Positions 33,427 to 46,765 of a DNA stretch of 64,000 nt are shown here, in pieces. The notes under the pieces were generated by a model, which was given only the letters and a program-made list of their open reading frames with translations, was not told the origin of the DNA and made no database searches. The position numbers were made by a program, and so were the translations under genes. Position 1 is the first letter of the stretch. The number at the start of each line of letters is the position of its first letter. The stretch covers positions 2,612,501 through 2,676,500 of the forward strand of contig OU015568.1 in assembly GCA_907165135.1 (NCBI GenBank). Direction: 5' to 3'. Source of the stretch: Oikopleura dioica (taxonomy: Eukaryota > Chordata > Appendicularia > Copelata > Oikopleuridae).

Positions 33427-36400
33427 CTATCCTAGCTTATGAACATCCCCAAGAGTAATATCAACTCCATTCTTCATCTCTTCAAAGATCATGATTGTAT
33501 TTTCACCGGTTCTAAAAATAACATTTAAATTTGGCATTTTAAAACTTTTGATTATTTTACCTCAGAATGGGAGCAGGGATGAAGTAAGTCTTTTGTGGCC
33601 CGAGATCCGTGTATCTTCCGATGTTGAATCCATTGACCATTATTGTGCCCTTTTTCCAGCCAGCTGGCTCTAGAAAGGTGTCCTTTGGCGAGCCGTTTAT
33701 GTTGAAGACAAATTTGAATATTCCGGGCAATGAAGCAGATCTATAGCTTTTCGACCAATCTGATGATTTCTCCAGAGCACTAGAATCTAATTATCTGTAG
33801 TTGCAACTTTCAAACTTACTCAAAATGAGTTTGATTGAAAGGAAGATGCGTCATCTTCCAATTCTTGAGCTGGCGACCATTTACTTCGATGGGCGCTAGA
33901 ATTCCTTTCCGCTGGTCGTTGAGGATCCCGTGATCGCCAGGACGAACCCAATTTATTCGACCCTGAAAAAAGCAGTTACAAATTTGAAAATCATAAAAAA
34001 TTCTTATATTTTTGGAAGTGGACTTGCCGATCAAAGTGTACTTGAGCCAAATAAATAAACAAATTTAACCGTTCTAATTAAGCTGAATCTGGTACCTGAT
34101 TTTCTACAAGAATCGTGAAAGTATGCTTATCACTGCTCGGCGACGCGAAGGATGCATCTTTCATCTTCTGCTCGATTTTTCCGACATATTTTCCATCGAG
34201 CAGAATCATCGCTCGATCTCGAACAATTCCATCTTTCAAGTCAATCACTTGCTGACCTCCTCCCCAAGTGTTTGTTTCGTACGCGACGTATCCGTAGTAC
34301 GCCCTTAGTTCTTCCATTGAAAGGGGCTGATCTGCAGTTGTTGCAAAGGATGAAGAAGCGGAAATCAGTTGAGCAAAAGAGAGACAAGAAGTGGGTGAGA
34401 GATCTCCGTATTTGGCCTTTTCGGGAACAGGTAAAGGAGTTGGAAGAGTGGAAAGCTTCAGAGTACTCCTCATCACTTGCTGCATTCTCGTGAACTTCTG
34501 CCGCAGCTCTCCATTCTCTCCAACGAGAGCATCGTAATCATAAGAAGTAACGTCCGGCACAAAATTATTATCTAAAAACAGGAATGAGAGTTGATTTTTC
34601 AAAAAGGTTTGACTGAAGTGGGATTCGAACCCACGCCCCCGAAGAGATTGGAGCCTTAATCCAACGCCTTAGACCGCTCGGCCATCCAGTCCTGAGGCTC
34701 AACTTGGCACCAATTCTAGTGATTATTGAGTTATCTTACCTTTTCCGCCTTGAATTATCCCACCATTCCAGAAGCCATAATTCGTGCCTCCATGAAACAT
34801 GAACAGATTAAAACTAGCTTCTTGTTCGATCAAATCTTTCGTCGTTCCGACAAATTTATCCAGCCCAAATTTATTCTTCCACGGAAAACCGAGTGTGTGA
34901 TGTTTCTCGCCCCACCAGTCGAACCAGCCAGTCCAGTACTCCGCCACCATCGCCGGTCTATTGGGTTGATGAATTCGAAGTGAAGAGATGGTGTCGACGG
35001 GGTCTTCCTGTAAATTGATTGTAAGGAGGGAGTCTTTGAGGGGAGTTCCGAGGGCGAGGCCGTTGCTGTCGTCGCATGTGTAGAGGAGTTCGGTTACGCC
35101 GGCTTCGAGGAGGGTTTTCTTGAGAGAGGGGAGGTAGGAAGAATCCTGCTCGTAGACGCCATACTCGTTTTCAACCTGAAGAAGATGGATTATCAAGCTG
35201 TTATGTAATCGTTGAAAATGAACTTCCATTCTCCACATTGATTGAATCCGGAACTCGTGTTCGGAAAATCAAGCCGTGATTTATATGAGAAAGGTCTTGG
35301 AAACCCCGTTTTCCTACTGATTAATCGATGTGACCTCTATAAAAGTGAAATAAAATTAAAATTTGAAAGCTCTCGCGAGTGTGAAATTTACATTGTCAAT
35401 ATAAGAACACTAGGGCTCGATAAAATCGTCACTCTTGTTTTTTAGAATAAAGATCATGAGTTCAAATTTTATTTTTTCCAAGTTTTTCGACGACTACTGG
35501 AAACCTACTGTAGCTCAAGAAACAGATAAACAACAGGATTCAATCCTGGCGCGACTAGAAAAACATGAAAAAATGATTCAAGAGCTGCAGCAAGAAAACA
35601 AACAACTAAAAACAATGGTCAAAGAACAAGCCGGTAAAATTCGAAAACTCATGAAAACTGAGGAAGAAAATGAGGAGGAAAATGAAGACGAAATGTCGGC
35701 AATTTCAGCGCTTGAATTCGGAAATAGAAAAGCAGTAATTGTACGGGAACGCTCAATTTCTCAATTTTACTGAACTCCCATTTTTCAAATCCTACCTGAA
35801 TGGCAATAATCGGCCCTCCTTGTGAATACTGCAAATCTTCTATTTCCTTTACCAATCTTTTCAGCCACCTTTTCGCTGCCTTCATAAAATCATCCTGCGT
35901 CGACCTTATCTTCATCCCCTTTTTCGTCAGCAACCAAGCCGGCAGACCTCCCCACTCCCACTCTGCGCAAATGTACGGCCCGACTCGTAATAAAACATTC
36001 AGTCCATATTTTTCCGCTGTTTTGATGTATTCTCGCAGGTTTTGAAACCCGTCGAATTTGAAGTCGCCTTCAAAAGTTTCGTGAAAATTCCACGGAACAT
36101 AGGTTGACAGGGTATTGAGTCCCGCTGCTGGAAAATTGGACATCCGCTGATCCCAGTAGTCCGGGTGGACACGGAAGTAGTGCATCTCGCCGGAGTAGAT
36201 GGATAGCTCTTTGCCGTTCAGAGTAAAATGGGGTCCTTCAGCCTTGAGACCTTCTCTCACAGTCTTCTCCTTCTTCGCCTCTCTGACATGCTCGCCCTTA
36301 TGCTTTGGCAAAATATTCAACATCTGAAGTTCAAAGTGAACGTAGACCATAAGCAACAAAGTCGACAAAATTGTCAACGGCGCTCGATTCTGCCGGAAGA

Positions 36401-36431
36401 GTCTCGCAATCTTCGTCGACAATCTTGCCAT
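33427..36431 (-). CDS. GH35 beta-galactosidase (GLB1-like), membrane-anchored
   Basis: Glycosidase removing terminal beta-galactose; 664 aa. Exons 36431-35796, 35175-34740, 34571-34096, 33962-33820, 33779-33561, 33511-33427, all GT-AG. Unlike lysosomal GLB1, it starts with a type II signal anchor (LTILSTLLLMVYVHF). Catalytic features: GEMHYFRVHP, STYVPWNFHE, GPYICAEWEWGGLPAWLL, acid/base Glu in VENEYG, nucleophile Glu in AEYWTGWFDWWG, and FMFHGGTNYGFW. The C-terminal beta domains include NWVRPGDHG and VNGFNIGRYTDLGPQKTYFIP. A tRNA-Leu sits in intron 2 and an opposite-strand coiled-coil gene in intron 1. Confidence 0.92.
34611..34691 (-). tRNA. tRNA-Leu (anticodon AAG)
   Basis: 81 nt without CCA. 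The acceptor stem GACTGGA pairs with TTCAGTC (one G-T pair). The type II D arm TGGCCGAGCGGTCTAAGGC, anticodon arm TTGGA-TTAAGGC-TCCAA with anticodon AAG, long variable arm (TCTCTTCGGGGGC) and T arm GTGGGTTCGAATCCCAC are all intact; internal A and B boxes are present. It lies on the same strand inside intron 2 of the beta-galactosidase gene. Confidence 0.95.
35456..35773 (+). CDS. Small coiled-coil protein nested antisense in GLB1-like intron 1
   Basis: Single exon, 105 aa. MSSNFIFSKFFDDYW is followed by a coiled coil (HEKMIQELQQENKQLKTM), a Glu-rich patch and a basic C-terminus. The ATG lies 11 bases after TTTTTTAG, fitting a trans-splice acceptor. It lies wholly inside the 620-bp intron 1 of the beta-galactosidase gene, on the other strand, its stop 22 bp from that gene's exon 1. 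No family recognised. Confidence 0.6.
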   Translation: MSSNFIFSKFFDDYWKPTVAQETDKQQDSILARLEKHEKMIQELQQENKQLKTMVKEQAGKIRKLMKTEEENEEENEDEMSAISALEFGNRKAVIVRERSISQFY

Positions 36432-36681
36432 GGTCTTTTTTTCTCTACGATTTTTATTCAAGGGTTTTTTTCGATAGATTGAAAAAGGCGGTAGAAAAGA
36501 AAAACTTTACGGTCGGGAGTTTGCCCCGCGGGGCACCTACCGCAACAACGCTTGAATCGTGTCTTGAGAAATATTGAAAGGAAAAAGTGCTCAAATAGTG
36601 ACTTTCCTGCTGATGAAATCGTAAAATGTCAAGCAATTATTTATTAAAAGAAAATATATCAATGGGAATAAAAAATAATCC

Positions 36682-37297
36682 TTATTCACTTATGGTTTGA
36701 GCCGTTGTTTCTGACTCAGAAGCTGATACTGGTATTCCGGTAGTTGCAGCTAACGTCGTTGACTGAACTGGTTCATGAACTAGTGTCGATTTTTCTCCAA
36801 GTGAAGGATTTTGTTCTGTCCCGATCGCCGTTGAAAAGATGTCAGTTGATGGAAAAGTCTCTGCTATGGGCGAAGCCTCAGTTGTCGCGGATATATTTGT
36901 TGATAAAACGGCGGCAGTTGTTTTCGGGAGGAGCAAAACGCAAGGCACGACAATTGCACTGATGATCGCGCTGACTCCGAAGACAATCGCAGCAATTTTA
37001 AGCTTATTTATGAAGAAATTAACAGTATTTTGACTGACGCGAAAAACTTACCCATCGTCGCCATCGCCGATCTTTCACTTCCTGAAAACTCGCGACTTCC
37101 TGATCACTTGTGTTCTCGTATTTTTCGCTCGTAACGGTGGCCAAGCTCGTCGCCGAAGCGGACGCAATAGAATTTTCTAAAAAAAAACAAATCACTGGAT
37201 TTTACTTTTTCAAATTACCTTCTGACATGTCGATTTCTTGAAAATTCCGTGGGCCTTTCGGTAGTGAACGTTCATTTTTAAGGCTTTTTGTTGACAT
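36682..37297 (-). CDS. Single-pass membrane protein with Thr/Ser-rich C-terminus
   Basis: Exons 37297-37219, 37176-37052, 37002-36682; 174 aa. A charged N-terminal region (residues 1-70, ending VKDRRWRRW) precedes one transmembrane helix (IAAIVFGVSAIISAIVVP), then a Thr/Ser/Ala-rich tail likely to be O-glycosylated. With the basic residues on the N side, a type II orientation (N inside) is likely. No catalytic domain; membrane mucin-like. No family recognised. Confidence 0.68.
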
Positions 37298-37546
37298 GAA
37301 CAAATTTAAACTTGCGGAAAAAACGCATATCGCTGCCAAATCTCAGGATGCTGTCTATCATCGCTATCAAAAAGCTGCAAGTGTAATTGATTACGTCGCT
37401 TTTCATGATCTACTTAATAAAAAAAATTGAGATAAACAAAATAGGAAAAACGAAATCAATTTATTTCACCAAGCAGAAAATTTTTGAATCTTTTAATTGA
37501 TGAGAAGCACTTGGGATCAGCTTTGATGAAAAAAAACAGAGGAAGT

Positions 37547-39517
<1,971 letters not shown>

Positions 39518-40015
39518 GATCTCTTAATGTTTCCCCGATAAGTGAGATTTCAAAAATGACCCTTTCCCTGGCCGCCCCGTCGACTTAAAAATAACTCCAG
39601 ATATCCCCAGAGACCTTTTTAACTCCCTCCCAGACCCGTTTCTCCTTGCCTCATTTGGAAAGCAGAAAAACTGCTCGTAGATCAAAGGCGAATTAATACC
39701 GCAGTGGGCAGGTCTAATGAGAAATGCGTATTCTTAGCCGGCCAGAGAAAATCAATTTTCCTTGTTCTCGTGGGAACAGAGAACGGGTTTGATTATTTAT
39801 GGTGCTTATTGAACTTTTGGCAGGGCGAGGGATTGGCCTTTTTATGGCTCTACGAGGAGCGCTTCTATTCTGGGTTAACTTTTTAAACGTTTCTTGGATA
39901 ATCGATTGTTTGAAAAAGAAGCGCTAGAAAAGTTCATATACAGATTTATACTTCAAGAAAAAGATTATATTGCATGATATTTTATTGAAAGAAAATTGTG
40001 AAGAAAGAAAGGAAT

Positions 40016-40668
40016 TTACATCATTTTCTTGCCCATCTTCTTGTTCTTCTTGTCCATCATATCCATTGGAGCCCTTTCTGGCTCTGGTTCGTACCCTGTT
40101 GGACGATCTTCGTCAATAGCTGGAGCAACAACTGGGGCTGCGCATTGCCAGGTAACCTCGAGATACTTGGTGGTTCCGTAGCATGGATCGCCAACGAAGC
40201 CATTGGAGAAGCTAAAAATATCAAAAAGAAGGTGGTGGAAAAAAGGAACTTACGAGAGATTGCACTGTCGTCGTCCATTGCATCGGTCCTTGATGACCTG
40301 AGTAGCATCTGACTTGCAAGTTCCAACAGCGTTGTAAAGTCGGCCAGTTCCTCGCTGGACGTTGCAGATCTGGTTGTTTTCTCGTCCGTACCAGGCGTTG
40401 GTGATCCTGAGGGTTTCGCCTCGCTCGCATCGGATCAATCGGTTGTTCTCGCCTAAAATGGAGAAAAAAAAGAGAAAGTGGAAATATATCATTTTTTACC
40501 TTGGTAGGCCCACTCGCAAGAATGAGCGATCTGTGGAGGGGACAGCCTGACTCCATATTCAATAGCTCCAGCAGCCTGGATATCAATTCGGTTTCGCGCA
40601 TTTGGTCGACCATTATGGCTGCCTCGTTGGGCAGCGGTGAGGGAGAGAACTGCTGGCAAAAGTTTCAT
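40016..40668 (-). CDS. Rhamnose/galactose-binding lectin (SUEL domain)
   Basis: Exons 40668-40500, 40452-40254, 40211-40016; 187 aa. MKLLPAVLSLTAAQ is a signal peptide. One SUEL-type lectin domain: IRCERGETLRITNAWYGRENNQIC (carbohydrate-binding YGR), CKSDATQVIKDRCNGRRQC, and the DPC-x-KYLEVTWQC ending (GDPCYGTTKYLEVTW). The C-terminal tail is Lys/Met-rich (KKNKKMGKKMM). Family members bind L-rhamnose or galactose and act in egg coats and immunity; here a role in surface or house glycans is possible. Confidence 0.88.
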
Positions 40669-41900
40669 CTTTTTATTTCCTTATTGAGATGTTTTTTTTA
40701 TCCGATTTGAAACAGAACAAGCGCTTTTTATACGGGTCAATTCCACTTAAGAGGCGGTCCTGAGAGGAGATCTAGCTTGCGCGATACAAAAATGATAGAA
40801 TTCGCTCTGTATAAGTTTTTTTCTCTATCAACCTCTCTTTTTCAATTTTCGCCCTTATTATTAAGAAAATAAGCCGTATTGTGTACCTCAAACGGAGCTC
40901 ACATGTTTTCTTTAATTAAACGCACTTCATTTCAATAATGAACGGACTTCCTTTTCCGGAAAAGGGTGTTTCTGCAATCAACATCAATTTCCTGCCAGAA
41001 AAGAGGGGCTTTATTCACCTATTTTCTGCAAAAAATGCTTATATCAAATTCAAACGCGTTTATCAACAATCAAACATATTGATTCATCTTTCATTTCTCT
41101 ACGCTCTAAGCAAGTGTATTCAAAACAACCCGCTTTTCGCCCATTCTCGTTAATTTTATTTGAAACATATACAGGAAAAGCGCATTTAATTCTACTTCTC
41201 CCGTTGTTTTCTATCTCCACTGACTTTCAATCATAAATATGGAATTGGTGAATAAAATTTCTTTTGTTTTTATTTTCCTGAATTTCTATCAAACAGTCTT
41301 ATCAGCGCCCTTATCAGCTTATCAAGTCTCCCCTAGCTGGCCGTCACCAATTTAAGGCTCATCCCTTCTCCCCCTCTGTAATTTTCATCTTTGACAAAAT
41401 ATCTTCTTCAAAAGGACGCCCTTCTAAAACTAGAGCGAATGAACATCTTGACTATCCGTTGTTGCAGCCAGTTTTGAACAGTAACTAAATGCTAAAAAAG
41501 GGCGCGCTTGTGAGCTAGCCACTTGAAATTTAAATTTTCAACCCTCGTGGAATGTTTTTTATTTGGGTTGCGTGACCGCGGACTTATTGGAAGAATTGAA
41601 CTTTTGGAATTTTTTTCTTTTTTTTATTCTAGCTTTTTCGTTGAAAGCAGAATGAAGGTAGAAACGTGGCAATATTGAACTTGAAATTAGATGATGAAAA
41701 TTATCACAAGAGATTTAACCGCTCTTGAACTACATTATCATTATTGAGAGAAGCTAACTCAATTATACTCTTTACATTGTTCGTTGAAGATTCTCAAGGA
41801 TGCTGAAGAGATCCTGAAATATGGCAAGGATGTTCAGATTCTGCTGACATCTAGCAATAGCAAAATGAAGATTTTTTGTTCAAATTGTAAAAAATATGAT
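40669..41900. other. Intergenic, nothing recognised
   Basis: Start of a 6-kb gene-poor stretch (to 46765). Only short AT-rich frames; no convincing gene. The inverted-repeat elements further on are listed separately. Confidence 0.45.
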
Positions 41901-41932
41901 ATAATTATATTTGTAATTGAAGTTGACGTTTC

Positions 41933-42022
41933 ATAATGTTGTTTTCGTAATGAATGTGGCCTGATGATGGCGAAATGCCGAAAGCTTGCAAATAAATTAA
42001 ATAATTACGAAAACAACATTAT
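41933..42022. repeat. 19-bp perfect inverted repeat around a hammerhead-like core
   Basis: Arms ATAATGTTGTTTTCGTAAT (41933-41951) and ATTACGAAAACAACATTAT (42004-42022) are perfect complements. The 52-nt interior contains CTGATGA (41961-41967), a short GGC/GCC stem with GAAAT loop, then GAAA (41980-41983), the conserved strands of a hammerhead ribozyme. There is one extra U before stem II and no obvious cleavage UH step, so activity is doubtful. Penelope-like retroelements carry such motifs. Confidence 0.4.
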
Positions 42023-42299
42023 AATTAATGTAAGGTATATGATATACCGTTTATCTAATTTATTAACTATTGAATGCGGAATAGGTAAAACAAATTATTT
42101 TGTATCATATTTTCTTAAAGATAAAATTGTATTCAGAAAGAGTAAAAGGCATATTTATGGTCCCTATTTATGTTTTTCTTATCAATTATTCTAGATAAAT
42201 TTTGATCATTTTCCAAAAGTAACCAAGGCCATAAAATAATCCCGCTACCCCTTTTTTGTTATTGTATTGTATATCTCGATATCGTTGCTCGCTTTGTTA

Positions 42300-42500
42300 T
42301 TACAAGAGTGGCGGCGGCAGGGTACGAGCGAGCGCTGTATACGGTGTCAGCTCGCGATCCCCCGCGGCGCCCATTCGCGTGCTTTTTTCTAGCGCAGATA
42401 CGGGTGCGAGGGCGCTCGCGAGCTCGGAGCCTGAGCAATCGCGAGCGAAGAACACCCGCTGGTACTACCAACCCCGTTTTGAGCATACGTCAACATCTTG
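42300..42500. other. Isolated GC/CpG-rich island
   Basis: A sharp GC- and CpG-rich patch with many GAGCG/GCTCGCG motifs in otherwise AT-rich DNA. Frames are open on both strands (likely because of composition), but neither shows a family, signal or splice pattern. It could be a transposon end, a SINE-like element or a regulatory island. Confidence 0.3.
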
Positions 42501-43702
42501 TAGAAAGGGCCCCCTTTTTGTCAAATTTGAATAAAATCAAAAAAGTCGAGAGACATTTTTCTGAAAAACAAAAATTTAAATCTGTATATTTTTAAACAAT
42601 AGAAGTCGAGAAAAATAAAAGAAGGTTGAGAGAGAACCGGCAGAAGAAAATTGCGAGGAGAAGAAAAAATAAATTACCAGGAAAATGTTCATGAAAATTT
42701 TATTCTTGAAGGAATTTTACATTGGTGAAATCATGGAAGAATGCGTTTTTGAAGGCCCTGATGAATTTTCTGTCATTTTTTATGGAAAGCAGCTTATTTT
42801 GACCAACGGTTTGATAATACTGAAATCTGGTTTTGCTAAGATTTTTAACCAAAAATTTTTTTTCCAAACCATCATCTACTTTTTTTCAAAGATCATAGTT
42901 CTACTATTCCGCAGAAAAAATAAGGGTTTCAATTTATTTTCTCATTTATAAGAGGCAATGTTGTTTCTAAGTAAGGGCGTTGGTGCATCCTCTGAGCTGG
43001 TCTTGCAACGTTTTGACGCCCTTAATATGGTTTCAGAGCTCCCTTATTCTTTCTCAATCCTGTAGAGAAGCTTTTGTGAAAGTTTTCCTCCAATGAAAAA
43101 GAATCGTTAAAGTTGGTGAAATCGTTGGGAACCCCTTAACGCCTGCTCATCCTCGCAAAACAAAAACAATCAAGTTCCCCTGAACACTGTGGACCTTGAA
43201 AACGTAAAATTGTTTTCAACAAGCTAAAGCTTGTTATTTAACTGAAGTAAGCTTCAAAGGGTTAAGGAGGGTAAGAACACGTGAGAGTGACAGTTTGTAC
43301 TCGGCAAAGAGAGCGAAGGGCACGAAAACACGACGGTTGATCTTTTTTGACATTTTTATGAAATTTCGGTTTTTCATTAGCCGCAAAGACATGATCACAT
43401 GATGGAAGATAGTCTTAATCGTGTCATTTTGGCGAAGGATCATTTCGAGGAGGCAACAAGATCTTTCAAGAAAGCAGATTATAAGGACTAAAGTTGTTTA
43501 ATTTTGAGTTCATCAAGGTAGCTCTTAATAATTATTTTGTGGTTCCTCTAAATAAGAGCAATTACTTTATTTGTTAAATCAATTATTTCTGAAAAGCAAT
43601 TTCAGAAACAGTGAAAAGCCGGCAATTATGATAAGCTGGTGGAACAAATTGACACTCATTGACAATTAAAGATTTTGATAAGAGTTTATTACCAGAAGCT
43701 AA

Positions 43703-43865
43703 GCTCGGCAACCTGTGTACAAAACCTGAGTCAGGCTTTGAAAAGGCTAAAATGAAAAGCCGTGGAGGAATTTTTAAAGCCTCTAAACGGCTTTTTTCCT
43801 ATTCGCGGCTTTACATTTACGTTTGTTGAGAAGCTGACTCAGGTTTCGCAGACAGGATGCCGAGC
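43703..43865. mobile_element. Short foldback MITE, AAGCCGC family
   Basis: Inverted ends GCTCGGCAACCTG...CCTGAGTCAG and CTGACTCAGG...ATGCCGAGC match the termini of the large foldback element at 52892. 163 bp, non-coding, with an internal AAAAGCCG hairpin. No clear target duplication. Confidence 0.6.
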
Positions 43866-44483
43866 AAAGACTAGAGAATCTTCTTTTGTGAGAGCTTTAT
43901 CATTTCATTTTTCTGATATCATTTTTTCAATTTTTGAGCGTTATTTTTTATCGCTGAAACGGGTCTTAAATTCTATTTACCTCCACTTAGCATTGTTTCT
44001 TGAGTATTCGAACTGTCGAAAACGCTCAAAAAGTGCCGCTCCCCGCGAAGTTGATAAGATTAAGCGGCCCAAGTTATTAAGAAACGCAAATGCTCACAAC
44101 AAAGAACGTGCATTCTTCTTTTTTACCGTATTTAAATTCTGTGCTTCTGAAAAACTCTTCTATTTCGAGAAAGGGAATCTTATCTTGTACGTCATGGAGG
44201 AAGGCACAAATTTTTTAATCGCCTTTTCCTGAGCTCGAGTTTCGGCGCAAGATCAAACTCATTTGAACGTGATCGAAAATACAAGGAACTCATTGTTTTG
44301 AGGCCAAATTCTAAAACATGGAAAAACGGCTTGATAACAAGCTGACAGTTATCTGCTGAAAACAGTCGTTCAAATATCTCTCAATGGGGGTCAAGCATAA
44401 CTTTATCGCAATTTCCTTTGTTCTACCAAAAATATTGATAGAATTGTAAAAGAAAAATTGTAAAAATTAATTAATTTAATTAA

Positions 44484-44623
44484 GGGTATCACTATTTTAT
44501 TCAAAAATATTCCTGTATTTCAAAGAAAATGAGACTTCTATCGTAAATTTATATTTTAAAAATGATAAAGAAACTGATTTTCAGGTAATTAATCAAAAAA
44601 GATCGATTTTGATAGTGATACCC
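44484..44623. mobile_element. TTAA-flanked MITE
   Basis: Perfect 12-bp inverted ends GGGTATCACTAT/ATAGTGATACCC, each bordered by TTAA (44480-44483 and 44624-44627). 140 bp, non-coding, AT-rich. A TTAA target is used by piggyBac and Kolobok transposases. Confidence 0.7.
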
Positions 44624-45072
44624 TTAATTTGCTTTATCAAAATTATATCTCGGCTGTCAACATGATAACACTATAAGCAGAGATGCAATGATTTGAATTT
44701 GAATTGAAGCTAAGTAGCAATTAAAATTTTTCGCTCTTCTATGTCTCCTCGAATCCTTATCTTCCCCCCTCGACCCAAGAGTTCATCCGCTTGAACTTAT
44801 CGCCTTCTAAAATCTCCAGCCTGTTTACATGACCTCTGTTCACGGTCGCCAGGCTGGCGCGGCTTGGCGGGGTCATCGTTAGCCCCCTTTTTTTTCGCGC
44901 TGCGCGTAAGGTCCCTTTACCCGCGGGGAGAACTACAACCTGAACCGGAGAACCCGGGCAGAGATCATGGGACTAAACCTTCAACACAAAAAGTGCTCTA
45001 AAATAAAAGTTTTTAATCGCGGATTCTATATTTTTTTTATTTATTTTTTGGTGACTAAAAAATTATAATTAA
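44624..45072. other. Spacer with short GC-rich patch, unassigned
   Basis: Holds a GC-rich patch at about 44830-44960 (CGCCAGGCTGGCGCGG hairpin) that resembles no RNA I can identify, in AT-rich surroundings. No gene. Confidence 0.3.
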
Positions 45073-45337
45073 GGACCCCCCCCGTCAGGTTTTTTCGAAA
45101 AATCGATTTTCGGAATCTCAAAATTTTGACCCCGGAAATGGATTCTACGTGTCAAAAAACGATTTTGAGGCTTCATTTTTTTGGGGTCTATCTCGACTCT
45201 AACACCCTCAAAATCGCGTTTTCTTAGTCAAAACTTGCTTATGTCAAGATTTTATACTTAATCAAACTTCCAGAACAAAAAATATGGCATTTTTAAAAAT
45301 TATCATTTTTTGAAGAAAAAAAGCTGACGGAGGGTCC
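45073..45337. mobile_element. MITE with GGACCC ends
   Basis: Inverted ends: ATTATAATTAAGGACCC on the left and, read inward from the right, ATTATAATTAAGGACCC, extending into CCGTCAG on both sides. 265 bp between the TTAA sites, non-coding. The palindromic flank means that either TTAA or TA could be the true duplication. The left end carries a C8 run. Confidence 0.65.
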
Positions 45338-45732
45338 TTAATTATAATAGTTGAACTTTCGAAAACATAGTTTTAACAAGAGCTCGACTATAAACAATCA
45401 ATTTCATTCGAATAAATGGTTTTCGAACAAAAATGTTTATATAGTATCAAAATACTGATTAATACCCAAATGAATAAATACGCCGTAATTAACAGCTTTG
45501 TTTCAGCAGTATTCTCAAGCTGCCATTTTAAACACAAATAATTAGTATAATTTATCCATATCAAGAAGTAGAAATCTGATCAAAATAGAAAATGGGGAAG
45601 CGCTCCTTTGTCAAGTCGACAAAAGATTAAGGGTGTCACGCTTTAAATTCGCGCAGCTCAGAAAAACGTGCGATAAAAACGACGGTTTTTGAGATCCCCG
45701 GTTGATTGGATTTTGGGCACTTTTCCTGTCGC

Positions 45733-45780
45733 TCCGCGGTTTCGCGAAAAAAGTTTAAAAAAGCGAAAAACCGCGGGGAC
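45733..45780. repeat. GC-rich hairpin
   Basis: CCGCGGTTTCGC and GCGAAAAACCGCGG form imperfect arms around an A-rich loop. A TTAAGGGTGTCAC half-end like that of the 44484 element lies at about 45628. Nothing else recognised up to 46765. Confidence 0.35.
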
Positions 45781-46765
45781 AGCTTGAAGCTCCAACTCGC
45801 TTCTTTTTTGTTCTCAATATTCTAGCAGCAAGCGTACGTGCACCCGGTCGGGGTGGCGTAAACAAACACGTGTTTTGGTCGTTTTAAAAATTTCAAACTT
45901 CAATAATCAAAAGATTATCTGATGAAAGACAGCTTGTGTTCAAAGAACTCACAGTTCAAGAATCTTCAAAAATATTTTGATTTCGAAAGGTGGCAGAGCA
46001 ATTTTCAGGATTATTTATTTGTTGGTATAACGTGGGGTCACGTTATTTTCTGATACTTGTACTTTGTTGGAGGAGAAGAAACTAAGGGTCTGAACTTCGC
46101 TGGAATTGTACATCTAAAAATAAGCTAATCGAATCAAATCCGTCTTGAAAATAATCATCGAAAAAAATCAAAAAAAAATATTAAGAACAAAGAAATGAAT
46201 AATAATTATTAAGATTATAATTAAAAAATAAGATAAAAATTCATTTTTTAGACCTTTGCCAAAATTCTAGAGATTTTCAATGGTTTGAATCTCTGCCCGG
46301 TTTGTTCTATCAATGATAGACTATCATAGATCCTCTATGTTTCAAAAATTGAAAATTTTGACTTGAAGCTGAATTTATTCAATTCGAAATCATAACCCTT
46401 GTACATGATTCCAGCTGAACGTGATTTTGGACTACTCCCACTTTCGCGAACACGATGTCAAGCAGATATTACCGTATAATTCGATTTCTCACGATCCTTG
46501 CAAAATTTTTTTTTTTTACAAAACCTTCAATCATTATTTGACCCACAAATTTAGCACAAATTAAACTGGTTTTTCGGAAATGTTTTTCTTTGTCAAAAAT
46601 CTCTTTTCCCTTCCGCTCCTTTTTTTCTTATAGCAAAAGACGCTTCCTTCTATTCACCGCCGCGTAACATTTCTGTTTTGACCAAAAACAGCAGCGATTT
46701 TTCAACTTTTTAGAACTTTTAATGAACAGAAAAAAGCCAAGAAGAACAACTGCTATGAGTCCAAC

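Noticed and set aside
42256..42534. Frames on both strands over the CpG-rich patch
   Set aside because: High GC lowers stop frequency on both strands; neither protein has recognisable features.
43762..44232. 156-codon plus-strand frame
   Set aside because: It starts with GTG, overlaps the short foldback element, is Phe/Ser-rich low complexity and shows no family or splice support.
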